Assembly (NCBI RefSeq): GCF_014201675.1
Contig: NZ_JACHEZ010000006.1
Coordinates: 1 to 64,000 of the forward strand
Direction of reading: 5' to 3'
Length of the DNA: 64,000 nt
From: Oceanithermus desulfurans
GTDB taxonomy: Bacteria > Deinococcota > Deinococci > Deinococcales > Marinithermaceae
Part shown: one piece after another, positions 1-10,941 of the stretch
How the letters are laid out: each line of letters opens with the position of its first letter
Numbering within the stretch: the stretch's first letter is position 1
Made by a program: the position numbers and the translations under genes
The notes under the pieces: model-generated
The model's input: the letters and a program-made list of their open reading frames with translations, nothing else
The model's database searches: none
Told to the model about the DNA's origin: nothing

Positions 1-2
1 TA

Positions 3-58
3 CCACGCACCACGCACTACGCACCACGCACCACGCACTACGCACCACGCACTACGCA
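3..58. repeat. 7-bp tandem repeat (minisatellite), 8 units
   Basis: Eight exact-length 7-bp units of CYACGCA run head to tail. The second base is C or T, giving the order C,C,T,C,C,T,C,T. No unique spacers separate the units, so this is a simple tandem array and not a CRISPR. It may begin at or beyond the left edge of the window. Confidence 0.9.
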
Positions 59-234
59 CCACCGGTCTCCGTCATCCCCGACGAGGCGCGGAGCGTCCGG
101 TCCGGAAACCCGAATATAGCCACGGGCGGTCCGGCCGGCTGGGTCGGCCTGCCGTGTGGAGCCGCTGACCGTCAGGGACGCTGGCCGAGGAACAAAGCCG
201 CCGCCGTGTATCCTGAAGAATGAGGAGGATGAAA
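59..234. other. Leader region before the lipoprotein gene
   Basis: I see no gene here. A possible -10 box TATCCT lies at 209-214, about 20 nt before the lipoprotein start, with no convincing -35. The strong Shine-Dalgarno GAGGAGG at 222-228 serves the ATG at 235. Confidence 0.3.
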
Positions 235-1362
235 ATGCGCGTATCCGCCGCGGCGGCCGTAGGGGCCGCCCTGATCCTGGCCGGCTGTTCGCATAGCGAC
301 CTGACCGGTTTACCGGCGTGCGGTGAACCGGAGCTGGCCGCGCTGCCGCTCGAGGAAAGCTCGTTCAGCTCGATCCTGCCGCTCGGCAGCCTGGGGCCGG
401 TCAGCCATACCTTTCCTACCGAGCACCATTACCTGGTGCTGCCGCCCGATCCGAACGATGCGGGAAGGGCGCTGGCGGTGCCGGTGTACGCCATGCAGGA
501 CGGATGGATCGTCCAGGTGGACAGCGTGGAGCACCAGCCGGCCGGATTCACCGATTACGACGTAACCCTGGGCGTCTGCTCGCAGTTCTCGGTTCAATAC
601 GGGCACATGTCGTCCCTCAGCCCGGAGCTGCAGGACGCGCTGGGCCGTCCCAGCCGCTGCGACACCTATACGGTCGACAACCAGACGTACAAACGCTGCA
701 AGTACCGCGCCAAAGTTCCCGTAAGCGCGGGGCAGCTCATCGGCCGCGCCGGCGGCAACCCCGAACAGTTCGCCCTCGACCTGGGGGCCAAGGACTACCG
801 CCGCGAACAAAACTTCTTCGCCAATCAGGAGCGCTACCGCGCCAAAGCCGGTGACACGATCTACGCGGTGAGCCCGTTTGCCTACCTGCGGGCCGACCTG
901 CGGGCGCTGGTGGACCCGAAGATGGGATGGTGGGACGGAACCCTTAAGCGTACCGTGCCCCCAATCTACGGCGAGATCGCTTACGACGTCGCGGGCACCG
1001 CCATGGGTAACTGGTTCCGCGAAGGCGAGCCGTTCTTCCCCGAAGATCCGCACCTTTCGCTGGCCAAGGACAACATCGACCCGGACGTTTACGCGATCAG
1101 CGCCGGCACCTCCATGGGTGCGCTCGCCGGTTACGTGGTCAGGTTCACCCCCCGGCACTCCGGGGTTCTTGAGCGGGCCTTCGAGGAGATCGCCGACAAT
1201 GCGATTTACTGCTATCCGACCGAGCAGAGCGGAACCGGCACGCCGGTGGGACGGGTGCTGCTGCGGCTTAGCGGTTTGAGCACCCTGGAGGCCGAGTTTC
1301 AGCAAGCCAAGCAATGCGATCAGGAGCTGGCTTTCGTACAGCCGCGCAGGTTTGTACGCTGA
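235..1362 (+). CDS. Lipoprotein with degenerate M23 (LytM)-like domain
   Basis: The 375-aa protein starts with a short basic, hydrophobic signal and a lipobox LAGC at about residues 15-18, so it should be lipid-anchored outside the inner membrane. The ATG at 235 sits 6 nt after GAGGAGG; earlier in-frame ATGs at 220 and 229 lie in or before that site. The segment from YGHMSSLS to VSAGQLIGRAGGNPEQFALDLGA resembles the beta core of M23 endopeptidases. However, the HxH zinc motif is replaced by ALD and no HxxxD motif is obvious. It may be a non-catalytic peptidoglycan-binding or regulatory relative. The C-terminal half is not recognised. It is a single gene, convergent with the next. Confidence 0.7.
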   Translation: MRVSAAAAVGAALILAGCSHSDLTGLPACGEPELAALPLEESSFSSILPLGSLGPVSHTFPTEHHYLVLPPDPNDAGRALAVPVYAMQDGWIVQVDSVEHQPAGFTDYDVTLGVCSQFSVQYGHMSSLSPELQDALGRPSRCDTYTVDNQTYKRCKYRAKVPVSAGQLIGRAGGNPEQFALDLGAKDYRREQNFFANQERYRAKAGDTIYAVSPFAYLRADLRALVDPKMGWWDGTLKRTVPPIYGEIAYDVAGTAMGNWFREGEPFFPEDPHLSLAKDNIDPDVYAISAGTSMGALAGYVVRFTPRHSGVLERAFEEIADNAIYCYPTEQSGTGTPVGRVLLRLSGLSTLEAEFQQAKQCDQELAFVQPRRFVR

Positions 1363-1431
1363 AGCAGTTTCGTCGCCCGGTCCTTCATCGGACGGCGGGT
1401 AGCAGGCTCCGTCCGACCCGCCCTAAGCGCG

Positions 1432-1449
1432 CCCCGCCAGCCGGCGGGG
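1432..1449 (+). terminator. GC hairpin after lipoprotein gene
   Basis: A perfect 7-bp stem (CCCCGCC/GGCGGGG) with a 4-nt loop lies 70 nt after the lipoprotein stop. Flanking GCGCG/CCGCGC can extend it. Only TT follows, so it is a weak intrinsic terminator. An upstream inverted repeat TCGGACGG/CCGTCCGA also lies in this gap. Confidence 0.4.
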
Positions 1450-1484
1450 TTGGCCGCGCCAACGCGGAGGTGCACACGCTCACG

Positions 1485-1525
1485 AACGCCCTGAAGCGGG
1501 GAACACGAACCGCAGTCAGGGCGTT
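1485..1525 (-). terminator. 10-bp inverted repeat at end of small ORF
   Basis: AACGCCCTGA at 1485-1494 and TCAGGGCGTT at 1516-1525 form a perfect 10-bp inverted repeat with a 21-nt loop, touching the stop codon of the minus-strand ORF. A role as terminator between the convergent genes is inferred. There is no U-tract. Confidence 0.35.
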
Positions 1526-1865
1526 ACGGTTGCGCGTTACCGGCCCCCGGCCCGAGCCGCTTTCGGGCGTTGGCGATGGGCAGGGCGGCGGCCTGAAGCT
1601 GACCCTGCCGGTAGTCGATCAAAAGGTGACCTGCGCCCAGGTACTCGGCGGCCGTGAGAAACGTTTCCTTAAGGGTCCAGCTGTAGAGGGGCGTGACCTT
1701 CATACCGCGGGCGGCGGCGACCTCGCGGCTGAACTCGAGCGCGGCTTTCGAGCTGGTCCAGACGAGGGCGTACTTAACCTCGGCGGCGGTCAAGGTAAGG
1801 TGCTCACCGGCCCGCGCGGGGTCGGTGAGCACGTACCATACGGCTTCGAAGAAGTTGGTTTCCAC
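1524..1865 (-). CDS. Conserved-looking hypothetical protein (113 aa)
   Basis: I do not recognise this family. The GTG start lies 2 nt after the dodecin stop, so it is almost certainly translated from the same mRNA. The product is a soluble alpha/beta-type protein with alternating helices and strands (EVKYALVWTSS, GAGHLLIDYR) and no signal peptide or membrane segment. The N-terminus METNFFEAVWYVLTDPARAGEHL is acidic and aromatic. Codon use resembles its neighbours. Tight coupling to dodecin suggests a flavin- or stress-related role, but that is inference only. Confidence 0.6.
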   Translation of the reverse strand: METNFFEAVWYVLTDPARAGEHLTLTAAEVKYALVWTSSKAALEFSREVAAARGMKVTPLYSWTLKETFLTAAEYLGAGHLLIDYRQGQLQAAALPIANARKRLGPGAGNAQP

Positions 1866-1867
1866 GG

Positions 1868-2068
1868 TCAGTCGAGCTTGAAACCCACCTGGAGGACGAC
1901 CTGGAAGCTCTGGACGTCGCCGTCGCCGATCTTGCCGCGGATCTCCTTGACCTCGAACCAGTCGAGGTGCCGCAGGGTCTCCGAGGCCTTCCTGATGGCC
2001 GCGCGGATCGCGTCTTCGAGGCTTTCGTCGCTGGTGCCTACGAGCTCGATCTTCTTGTAGACCGCCAT
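1868..2068 (-). CDS. Dodecin (flavin-binding dodecamer)
   Basis: The 66-aa protein MAVYKKIELVGTSDES... has the dodecin beta-alpha-beta-beta pattern: a short first strand, one amphipathic helix (EDAIRAAIRKASETL), then the conserved LDWFEVKEIRGKI and a final VLQVGFKL strand. The Trp in LDWFEV is the residue that stacks on flavin in bacterial dodecins. Dodecins form hollow dodecamers that store flavin or FMN/CoA. The start follows AAAGGAGG with good spacing; a longer frame upstream is unlikely. It is coupled to the 113-aa ORF downstream. Confidence 0.88.
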   Translation of the reverse strand: MAVYKKIELVGTSDESLEDAIRAAIRKASETLRHLDWFEVKEIRGKIGDGDVQSFQVVLQVGFKLD

Positions 2069-2090
2069 AACGCCCCTCCTTTCGGTTACC

Positions 2091-2096
2091 ATTCTA
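2091..2096 (-). promoter_or_regulatory. -10 box of dodecin promoter
   Basis: TAGAAT on the minus strand lies 22 nt before the dodecin ATG. The best -35 candidate, TTTGTC, is only 15 nt away, so the assignment rests on the -10 alone. Confidence 0.35.
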
Positions 2097-2123
2097 GCGC
2101 CGCGGGGGCGGGACAAACCGAGG

Positions 2124-3110
<987 letters not shown>

Positions 3111-3152
3111 AACTCCTCCTGGCGCACGCAGGGCGTGCGAAAAGATTCACTA

Positions 3153-3181
3153 AAACTAGCACAGCCCGGAGCGACGCGCAA
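3153..3181 (-). promoter_or_regulatory. asd promoter
   Basis: On the minus strand TTGCGC (-35, at 3176-3181) and TAGTTT (-10, at 3153-3158) are separated by 17 nt. It lies between the glyS terminator and asd, with a leader of about 35 nt. Confidence 0.5.
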
Positions 3182-3183
3182 GG

Positions 3184-3204
3184 AAAAAGGCCGCGTCCGC
3201 GGCC
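3184..3204 (-). terminator. Terminator of glyQS
   Basis: Read on the minus strand, a 7-bp stem GGCCGCG/CGCGGCC with a 2-nt loop is followed by TTTTT. This is a classic intrinsic terminator 26 nt after the glyS stop. Confidence 0.75.
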
Positions 3205-3229
3205 CTGGTAGAGGTTTTGGTGCGAACGT

Positions 3230-5319
3230 TTATGCGCCGAGGAGCTCGAGCGCCCCCAGCTCGCCCAGCGCGTCGCGCACTCCGCGCAGGAGCGCCAGCC
3301 GGTTCTCGCGCACCGCCGGGTCGTCCACCATCACCAGCACGTGGTCCATGAAGGGGTCGAGGGCGCCGGCGAGGGCCAGGATCTGGGCCAGCGGCTCCGC
3401 AAGCGGGGTCAGGTCGACCTGGGGAAGCGGCGCAGCCGGATCCCAGGGAGGCAGCAGCGAAGCCCCGCGTTCGAGAAGCTCGGCCACGGCCTGCCGGGTG
3501 GGTTTCAGCGCCTCGAACAGCCGGGCCTCTTCCTCGGTCTCGAAATGCGCCGGGTCGGGTTCGCGGTCGCTCTCGCTCTGCGAAGCCAGGTTGGCCGCGC
3601 GCTTGTAGAGCCGGGTCAGCTCGGCGAACTCGGGCCGCTGCATCAACTCGTAGACGAGGCGCGCCCGCAGCATCTGGCCGTAGACCGTGGGCGCCTTCTG
3701 GGCGGCGCGCACCGCCAGCGTGGGCAGGCCGGCCTCGGTGAGCAGCGACTCCAGGCGTTCTTCGGCGAAGGCGCGGGCGGCCGACACCGTTTCGGGGCTC
3801 ACCTCCAGGCCGCGGGCGCGGTAGGCCTCGGCGGCGGCCTCGAGGACGTCCTCGAGGGGAAGGTCCCAGCCCGTCCGCCCGAGGATGCGCACCAGGCCTG
3901 CCGCGGCGCGGCGCAGGCCGTAGGGGTCGGCGGAGCCGCTGGGCTTCTTACCCAGATGGAAGAAGCCCACCAGGGTGTCGGCGCGGTCGAGCACCGCCAG
4001 CAGCGCTCCTTCGGCCGTCTCGGGCAGGGGGGCGTCGGGCCCGGTCGGCCGCACCGCGTCCTCGAGCGCCCGGGCCACGCGGGCGTCGATCCCCTGCTTT
4101 TCCGCGTAGGCGCGGGCCATCACCCCTTCAAGCTCGGGGAACTCGTAGACCATCTGGGTGGGCAGGTCGGCCTTGAAGAGGGCGGCGGCCTCGCGGAGGA
4201 CGTTTTCGTCGAGCGGTAGCCGGACCGCAAGGCTGGCGGCCGCCTCCCGTACCCGGCCCGCCTTGTCGGCCATCGTGCCCAGACCGCGCTGGAAGTTGAT
4301 GCCCGCGAGTTTCTCGTGGTGCTCGGCCAGCGGGGTCTTCAGGTCTTCGGTCCAGAAGAAGTAGGCGTCGTAGATGCGGCCCTCGAGCACCTGCTCGTAG
4401 CCGGAGCGCACCACGTCCAGGTCGGGCGGCTGGTGACCGGAGACGCCGATGAAGCGGTTGGTGAGGCGTCCTTCGGGGACGCGCACCGGGAAGAAGCGCT
4501 GGTGTTGGATCATTACCGTGGCCAAGACCTCGTCCGGGAGCTCGAGGTAACGCTGGGAAAAGCTTCCCATGACGGCGACCGGCCACTCGACCAGGTGGGT
4601 GACCTCCTCCACCAGGTCCTCGGGCAGGACGGCCTCGTAACCTTCGCTCAGGGCCAGCGTGGCGGTCTCGAGCACCACCCGTTCCCGCCGCTGGCTGACC
4701 TCGGCGACGACGTGGGTCCGGTAGAGGGCGTCGCGGTAGCTATCGGCGTCCACCTCGACCTCGCCCGGGGCCAGGAAACGGTGGCCGCGGCTGGTCTTGC
4801 CGGCGGCGACGTTGAAGACCTCGACGGGCAGTACCTCGCCGTCCAAGCGGGCCACCAGCCAGCGCACCGGCCGCACGAAGGGGCCGTCGCCCGCGCCCCA
4901 GATCATCTTCTTGGGCGCGGGCAGGTCGCGAACCAGACCCGCGAGCAGCTCGGGCAGGATGCGGGCGGTGGGCTCGCCCTCGTGCACCACCCGTGCCCAG
5001 ACGTAGCCGTCCTTTACGGTGAGGTCGGCCACCTTCACGCCGGCCTTGCGGGCGAAGCCGGTGGCCGCGGGGGTGGGCTGGCCGTCCTTGAAGGCGGCAC
5101 GCTCGGGCGGGCCGCGGCGCTCTTCTTCCACGCGCGCGCTCGTTTCGGGGAGGCCCCGCACCACCAGCGCCAGGCGGCGTGGCGTGGCGTAGGTTTCGAT
5201 CTTTTCGAAAGAAAGCCGGGCGGCCTCGAGCCGCTCGGCGGCGAGCCGCTCCAGGTCGGCCAGCGCCCGGGGCACGTAGGCGGCGGGCAGTTCTTCGGTG
5301 CCGATCTCGAAGAGGAGGT

Positions 5320-5323
<4 letters not shown>
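3230..5323 (-). CDS. glyS: Glycine-tRNA ligase beta subunit
   Basis: This 697-aa protein is the tRNA-binding beta subunit of the bacterial (alpha2beta2) glycyl-tRNA synthetase. It begins [21 protein letters not shown], a family hallmark. HQRFFPV and the HD-like segment ([29 protein letters not shown]) follow, then a C-terminal anticodon-binding helical region ([24 protein letters not shown]). Its ATG overlaps the glyQ stop (ATGA), giving translational coupling. Length matches the family. Confidence 0.97.
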
Positions 5324-6177
<854 letters not shown>

Positions 6178-6213
6178 CGCCGGCTCCTGTTCATGAGAGG
6201 TTGTCACGGGCGG

Positions 6214-6242
6214 TTCACCCGCGCGGAACGCGCGCGGATAAT
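6214..6242 (+). promoter_or_regulatory. clpC promoter in the glyQ-clpC divergent region
   Basis: TTCACC (6214-6219) and GATAAT (6237-6242) are separated by exactly 17 nt. The AT-rich island 6238-6252 in otherwise GC-rich DNA probably also serves glyQ on the other strand, but no good -35 is visible for it. The clpC leader would be about 97 nt. No CIRCE or CtsR-like repeat was recognised. Confidence 0.5.
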
Positions 6243-6345
6243 ATATCATATAGACAGGCTTCATCTTCGCCTTCGTTGCGTACGAAACGCGGGAAGCCTG
6301 TAGGCAAGAAGTCTTCAAGGCACGGAGTAGAAAGGAGTTTTCGCC

Positions 6346-8550
6346 TTGAACCGATACGACGACCGTGCACGCCTGGTGTTCCACTACGCCCGCGAAGAGG
6401 GGAGCCGCCTGGGCCACTCGATGATCGGGCCGGAACACCTTTTGCTCGGCCTCATGCGCGAGGGCGGCACCGCGGCCCGCATCCTGGCCGAATACGGCGC
6501 CAACCTGGAGGCCATGCGTCGCATGGTGGAAGAGCTGGTGGGCCGCGGCGAGGGGAGCCGCTCCGGCGAGCCCCCGGCCATCACCCCGCGGGCGCGTCGG
6601 GTGATGGAGCTGGCCGGCGCCGAGGCCCGCAACATGAGTTCCCCGGCCATCGGGACCGAACACATCCTGCTGGGCATCATCCGCGAGGGCGACGGCGTCG
6701 CCTACCGCATCCTCAGCCACTTCGCCAAGGACGTGGACACCATCCGCTGGCGCATCATGGCCGGCGGCGAAGAAGCCACCCAGGAAAAGGCCGCGCAGAC
6801 CCCCTTCCTCGACGAGTACGCGCGCGACCTCACCAAGGACGCCCGCGAGGGCAAGCTCGACCCGGTCATCGGCCGGGTGGACGAGATCAACCGCGTCATC
6901 CAGATCCTGGCGCGGCGCACCAAGAACAACCCGGTGCTGGTGGGCGACCCCGGCGTGGGCAAGACGGCGATCGTCGAGGGGCTGGCCCAGGCGATCGTCG
7001 AGGGCCGGGTGCCCCCGGTGCTGCAGGGCGCGCGCGTGGTCAGCCTCGACCTGGCCGGGGTGGTCGCGGGCACCAAGTACCGCGGCGAGTTCGAAGAGCG
7101 CCTGCGTCAGATCATCGAAGAGCTCAAGAACGGCAAGATCATCGCCTTCATGGACGAGCTGCACACCCTCATCGGCGCCGGCGGTGCCGAGGGGACGCTG
7201 GACGCCGCCAACATCATGAAGCCGCCGCTCTCGCGCGGCGAGATCCAGCTCATCGGCGCGACCACGACGGGCGAGTACCACCGCTACGTCGAAAAGGACG
7301 CCGCGCTCGAGCGCCGCTTCCAGCCGGTGATCGTGCTCGAGCCCAACCCCGAGGAAACCCTCGAGATCCTAAAGGGGCTGCGCCCGCGCTACGAGGCGCA
7401 CCACGGCGTCATCATTCCCGACGAGATCCTCAAGGCCTCGGTGCGCATCGGCGTGCGCGGCCTCCCCGGGCGCAACTTCCCCGACAAGGCCATCGACCTG
7501 ATCGACGAGGCGGCGAGCCGCGTGCGCCTCAACGCCTCGCTGGGTTTGCCGGTGGCGACCGACGAGGACGACACCCCGGTCGTGACCCGCGAGGACCTGG
7601 AGACCGTCGTCGACTCCTGGGGCGGCGTCTACGTGGACGAGTCCGAAGAAGAGAACCTCCTCGAGCTCGAGGCGCGCCTGCGCGAGAAGGTCGTCGGACA
7701 GGACCAGGCGGTGCGGGCCCTGGCCTCGGCGCTGCGCCGCGCCCGGGTGGGCCTGGGCGGCCGCGCCCGGGTGACCGCCAGCTTCCTCTTCGTCGGCCCC
7801 AGCGGTGTTGGCAAGACCCAGCTGGCCAAGGCGCTGGCGGAGACGCTGTTCGGCAGCGAGCGGGCCCTCATCCGCTTCGACATGTCGGAGTTCCAGGAGC
7901 CGCACTCGATCTCCAAGCTGATCGGCGCGCCCCCGGGCTACGTCGGCTACGAGCAGGGCGGCCGCCTCACCGAGGCGGTGCGGCGCCAGCCCTTCAGCGT
8001 GGTGCTGCTCGACGAGATCGAGAAGGCCCATCCCGACGTCTACGGCGCCTTCCTGCAGGTGCTCGACGACGGCCGCCTCACCGACGGCCTCGGTCGCACC
8101 GTCGACTTCCGCCGCGTCATCCTGATCATGACCTCGAACACCGGCTTCAACGTCGGCCCCGCCATCGGCTTCACCGAGAGCGAGGTCGACAGCGAGTCGC
8201 CGCTCAAGGCGCTCTTCACCCCCGAGTTCCTCGACCGCCTGGACGAGGTCATCCGCTTCGGTCCGCTGGCGCGCGAGGACCTGGTCAAGGTGGCCGGCTT
8301 CATGCTCGACGAGATCGCCGAGGAGCTGGCCAGCCGCGAGGTCGAGGTGCGCTTCGACGAAAGCGTCGCCGAGTGGGTGGTGCAGCAGGCGCCCCAGCTG
8401 GGTTCGGCGCGGATCCTCCGCGGGATCATCCGCGACAAGGTCGAGGACCCGCTCTCCATCGCGCTGCTCGAGCATCCCGGCGAACGCCTGCGGGTCCTCC
8501 TGCGCGAGGGCGAGCTCTTCTTCGAGGCCGGCGAGGTCAGCCTCGTCTAA
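6346..8550 (+). CDS. clpC: ATP-dependent Clp protease ATP-binding subunit, ClpC-like without M domain
   Basis: The 734-aa AAA+ unfoldase has two Clp_N repeats (about 1-140, [14 protein letters not shown] and [11 protein letters not shown]). NBD1 has Walker A GDPGVGKT at 200-207, and NBD2 has GPSGVGKT at 484-491 with LLDEIEKAH and ITMTSN-like ILIMTSN. The TTG start follows AAAGGAG by 8 nt. ClpC proteins are usually about 810 aa with a coiled middle domain (and UVR-like motif) after IDEA. Here [10 protein letters not shown] passes almost directly into [17 protein letters not shown], so the M domain that binds adaptors such as MecA is missing. The sensor-2 GARP motif reads GSARIL. It may feed ClpP or act alone. 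Confidence 0.92.
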   Translation: MNRYDDRARLVFHYAREEGSRLGHSMIGPEHLLLGLMREGGTAARILAEYGANLEAMRRMVEELVGRGEGSRSGEPPAITPRARRVMELAGAEARNMSSPAIGTEHILLGIIREGDGVAYRILSHFAKDVDTIRWRIMAGGEEATQEKAAQTPFLDEYARDLTKDAREGKLDPVIGRVDEINRVIQILARRTKNNPVLVGDPGVGKTAIVEGLAQAIVEGRVPPVLQGARVVSLDLAGVVAGTKYRGEFEERLRQIIEELKNGKIIAFMDELHTLIGAGGAEGTLDAANIMKPPLSRGEIQLIGATTTGEYHRYVEKDAALERRFQPVIVLEPNPEETLEILKGLRPRYEAHHGVIIPDEILKASVRIGVRGLPGRNFPDKAIDLIDEAASRVRLNASLGLPVATDEDDTPVVTREDLETVVDSWGGVYVDESEEENLLELEARLREKVVGQDQAVRALASALRRARVGLGGRARVTASFLFVGPSGVGKTQLAKALAETLFGSERALIRFDMSEFQEPHSISKLIGAPPGYVGYEQGGRLTEAVRRQPFSVVLLDEIEKAHPDVYGAFLQVLDDGRLTDGLGRTVDFRRVILIMTSNTGFNVGPAIGFTESEVDSESPLKALFTPEFLDRLDEVIRFGPLAREDLVKVAGFMLDEIAEELASREVEVRFDESVAEWVVQQAPQLGSARILRGIIRDKVEDPLSIALLEHPGERLRVLLREGELFFEAGEVSLV

Positions 8551-8572
8551 TCGATGAAGCCGCATGGGAACG

Positions 8573-8597
8573 AGACCGCCGCAGGGTGCGGCGGTCT
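8573..8597 (+). terminator. Hairpin between clpC and radA
   Basis: A perfect 11-bp stem with a GGG loop lies 22 nt after the clpC stop and 15 nt before radA. Only TGCTTTG follows, so it may attenuate transcription into radA more than stop it. Confidence 0.55.
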
Positions 8598-8611
8598 GCT
8601 TTGAGGTGGGC

Positions 8612-9898
8612 ATGGCCAAGCAAAAGAGCCAGTTCCGCTGCGTCGAGTGCGGCTACCGGGCGCCCAAACCGCTGGGCCGCTGCCCCAGCTGCGGCGCCTG
8701 GGGCAGCTTCAGCGAGGAGCGCACGGGCGAAGGCGGCCCCGCAGCCGCGTCCCCGGCGGGCGTCATGCCGCTCGCCGAGGTCGACGCCGAGGCCCTGCCG
8801 CGTTATTCAAGCGGAAGCGGCGAGGTCGACCGCGTCCTCGGGGGCGGGTTCGTCCCCGGAGCGGCGCTGCTGATCGGAGGCGAGCCCGGGGTGGGGAAGA
8901 GCACCCTGCTGCTGCAGGTCGCCGACCGGGTGCTGAAAAGCGGCAAGCGCGTCGTCTACGTGGCCGGCGAGGAGTCGCCGCAGCAGGTTAAGCTGCGCGC
9001 CGAGCGCCTGGGGGTGAGCCCCCGCCTCGAGCTGATGCGCGACACCCGGCTGGACGCGGTGCTGGCGGGGCTGGAGGCCCACGCTCCCGACCTCGTCGTC
9101 GTCGATTCGATCCAGACGCTCGAATCCGAGGGGGTGCCCGGCTCCCTGGTCGCGGTGCGCAACGCCACCCAGGCCCTGGTGCGCTGGGCCAAGGCCGCGG
9201 GCGGCACGCTGGTGCTCGTCGGCCACGTCACCAAGGAGGGCACGGTCGCCGGCCCCAAGGTTATCGAACACGTGGTGGACGCGACGCTCTACCTGGAGAC
9301 GGCCGGGGTCTTTCGGGTGCTGCGCTCGGCGAAGAACCGCTTCGGTCCGGTGGGCGAGGTGGGGGTCTTCCGCATGGAGCACGCCGGGCTGGTGGAGGTG
9401 GCCAACCCCTCCGAGGCCTTCCTGGCCGAGCGGCCGCTCGGGGTACCGGGTTCCACCGTGGGGCTGGCCCTCTACGGCGAGCGGGTGATCGCGCTCGAGG
9501 TCCAGGCGCTCGCCGCCAAGAGCCCCTACGCCGCGCCCAAGCGCGTGGCCCAGGGGCTGGATCCGCGGCGCGTGGACGTGGTGCTGGCGGTGCTGGAACG
9601 GCGTCTGGGGCTGAAGCTGGGCCACCTCGACGTCTACGTCAACCTGGCCGGCGGCCTGCGCGTGAACGATCCGGGCCTCGACCTCGCCGTGGCTTTGGCC
9701 GTGTATTCTGCGGTCATGGGCCGCCCGGTGCATCCCCAGACCGCCGCCGTGGGCGAGGTGGGCCTGGCCGGCGAGGTCCGCTCGGTCACCCTCCTGGAGG
9801 CGCGGCTGCGCGAAGGGCGGCGCGCCGGCTTCGAACGCGTCCTGGGCCCGGGGGCGCTGGCCACCGTCGAGGCGGCCGTGCGGGAGGCGTTGGTATGA
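8612..9898 (+). CDS. radA: DNA repair protein RadA (Sms)
   Basis: This 428-aa branch-migration ATPase acts in recombinational repair. A four-cysteine zinc finger lies at residues 10-27 (C10, C13, C24, C27). The RecA-like core has Walker [11 protein letters not shown] at 89-98 and the RadA-specific KNRFG motif near 245. A Lon-like C-terminal domain follows ([21 protein letters not shown]). The ATG at 8612, after GAGGTGGG, gives the standard MAKxKxxFxCxxCG start; an upstream in-frame start lacks support. It overlaps the next gene by 4 nt. Confidence 0.96.
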   Translation: MAKQKSQFRCVECGYRAPKPLGRCPSCGAWGSFSEERTGEGGPAAASPAGVMPLAEVDAEALPRYSSGSGEVDRVLGGGFVPGAALLIGGEPGVGKSTLLLQVADRVLKSGKRVVYVAGEESPQQVKLRAERLGVSPRLELMRDTRLDAVLAGLEAHAPDLVVVDSIQTLESEGVPGSLVAVRNATQALVRWAKAAGGTLVLVGHVTKEGTVAGPKVIEHVVDATLYLETAGVFRVLRSAKNRFGPVGEVGVFRMEHAGLVEVANPSEAFLAERPLGVPGSTVGLALYGERVIALEVQALAAKSPYAAPKRVAQGLDPRRVDVVLAVLERRLGLKLGHLDVYVNLAGGLRVNDPGLDLAVALAVYSAVMGRPVHPQTAAVGEVGLAGEVRSVTLLEARLREGRRAGFERVLGPGALATVEAAVREALV

Positions 9899-10941
9899 AG
9901 CCCCTGCGCGTCGCGCTGCTCGCGATCTTCACCTACCTGGGGTTCGAGTTCGGCGTCTGGCTCGACGAGCGCGGCCTCCTCTCCAGCCCCATCAACCTGG
10001 TCTACCTCACCGTCGTCGGGGCCCTGCTGGGCCTCTTGCTGGCGCCGCGGCTGGAATACGCGATCCTGCGCGGCCTCGATCGCCTGGAAGAGGGCTGGCG
10101 GCGTCTGCCGCCGGAGCTGCCGCTGGCCGTCACCGCGGCGAGCGTGCTCGCGCTGCTGGCGGCGGTGCTGCTGACCACGTTGCTCTCGAGCGTTCCCGGC
10201 TTCGCCTGGTACCACTCGCTGGGCATCGCCCTGGTGCTCGTCTTAGTGTTCAGCTTCGTCGCCGTGCGCAACATGCACTTCTTCCGACCACGCGGCGCCG
10301 CGGCGGCGCCGCGCGACCTGGGCGGCAAGGCGCTCGACTCCTCGGTGCTGATCGACGGCCGCATCGCCGAGATGGCCGAGCTGGGCTGGCTCGAGGGTCC
10401 GTTGTGGGTGCCCCGCTTCATTCTGCGCGAGCTGCAGCTCCTCGCGGATCAGGAAGACCCGGTCAGGCGGGGCAAGGGGCGGCGGGGGCTCGAGACCCTG
10501 GAGCGCCTCCGCGGCACCGTACCGCTGGAGGTGTTGGACGACGAGGTGGGCCGGCAGGAGCTTACCGACGACAAGCTGCTCGACCTCTGCCGCGCCCGCG
10601 GCATGGCCCTGGTGACCAACGACGCCGCCATGGTCCAGCTGGCCCGCATCTACGACGTCAAGGTGCTGAGCGTGCAGGCGCTCTCGATCGCGCTGCGCAC
10701 GCAGTACCGGCCCGGAGACCGGGTCGAGCTCGAGATCATCAAGCCCGGGCGCGAGCCGGGGCAGGGGGTGGGCTACCTGGAGGACGGCACCATGGTCGTC
10801 GTCGACCACGCGGTTCAGCACCGCGGCCGTAAGGTCAAGGTCGTCATCACCCAGACGATCCAGACCCAGGTCGGGCGCCTCGTCTTCGCTCGCCTGCAGA
10901 CCGAGGCCGAGGCCGCGGACGGTCAGTCGCCCTCGGGGTAG
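9895..10941 (+). CDS. PIN-TRAM domain membrane protein (YacL-like)
   Basis: The 348-aa protein has four N-terminal hydrophobic segments (about 1-130), then a PIN ribonuclease fold beginning [13 protein letters not shown] near 140 with later acidic residues ([15 protein letters not shown]). A C-terminal TRAM RNA-binding domain lies at about 265-335 ([34 protein letters not shown]). This is the YacL architecture found next to radA in many bacteria. Start overlaps radA (ATGA). Its 3' end overlaps the convergent gene by 19 nt. Confidence 0.9.
   Translation: MKPLRVALLAIFTYLGFEFGVWLDERGLLSSPINLVYLTVVGALLGLLLAPRLEYAILRGLDRLEEGWRRLPPELPLAVTAASVLALLAAVLLTTLLSSVPGFAWYHSLGIALVLVLVFSFVAVRNMHFFRPRGAAAAPRDLGGKALDSSVLIDGRIAEMAELGWLEGPLWVPRFILRELQLLADQEDPVRRGKGRRGLETLERLRGTVPLEVLDDEVGRQELTDDKLLDLCRARGMALVTNDAAMVQLARIYDVKVLSVQALSIALRTQYRPGDRVELEIIKPGREPGQGVGYLEDGTMVVVDHAVQHRGRKVKVVITQTIQTQVGRLVFARLQTEAEAADGQSPSG

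Noticed and set aside
3-58. CRISPR array at the left edge
   Set aside because: The units are 7 bp and contiguous with no unique spacers; no cas genes are nearby.
6178-6345. T-box leader upstream of glyQ
   Set aside because: No T-box core sequence or specifier arrangement is visible, and the leader from the AT-rich promoter island to glyQ is too short.
8564-8611. N-terminal extension of radA
   Set aside because: The extra 16 codons cross the hairpin region, lack a Shine-Dalgarno and precede the standard RadA start.
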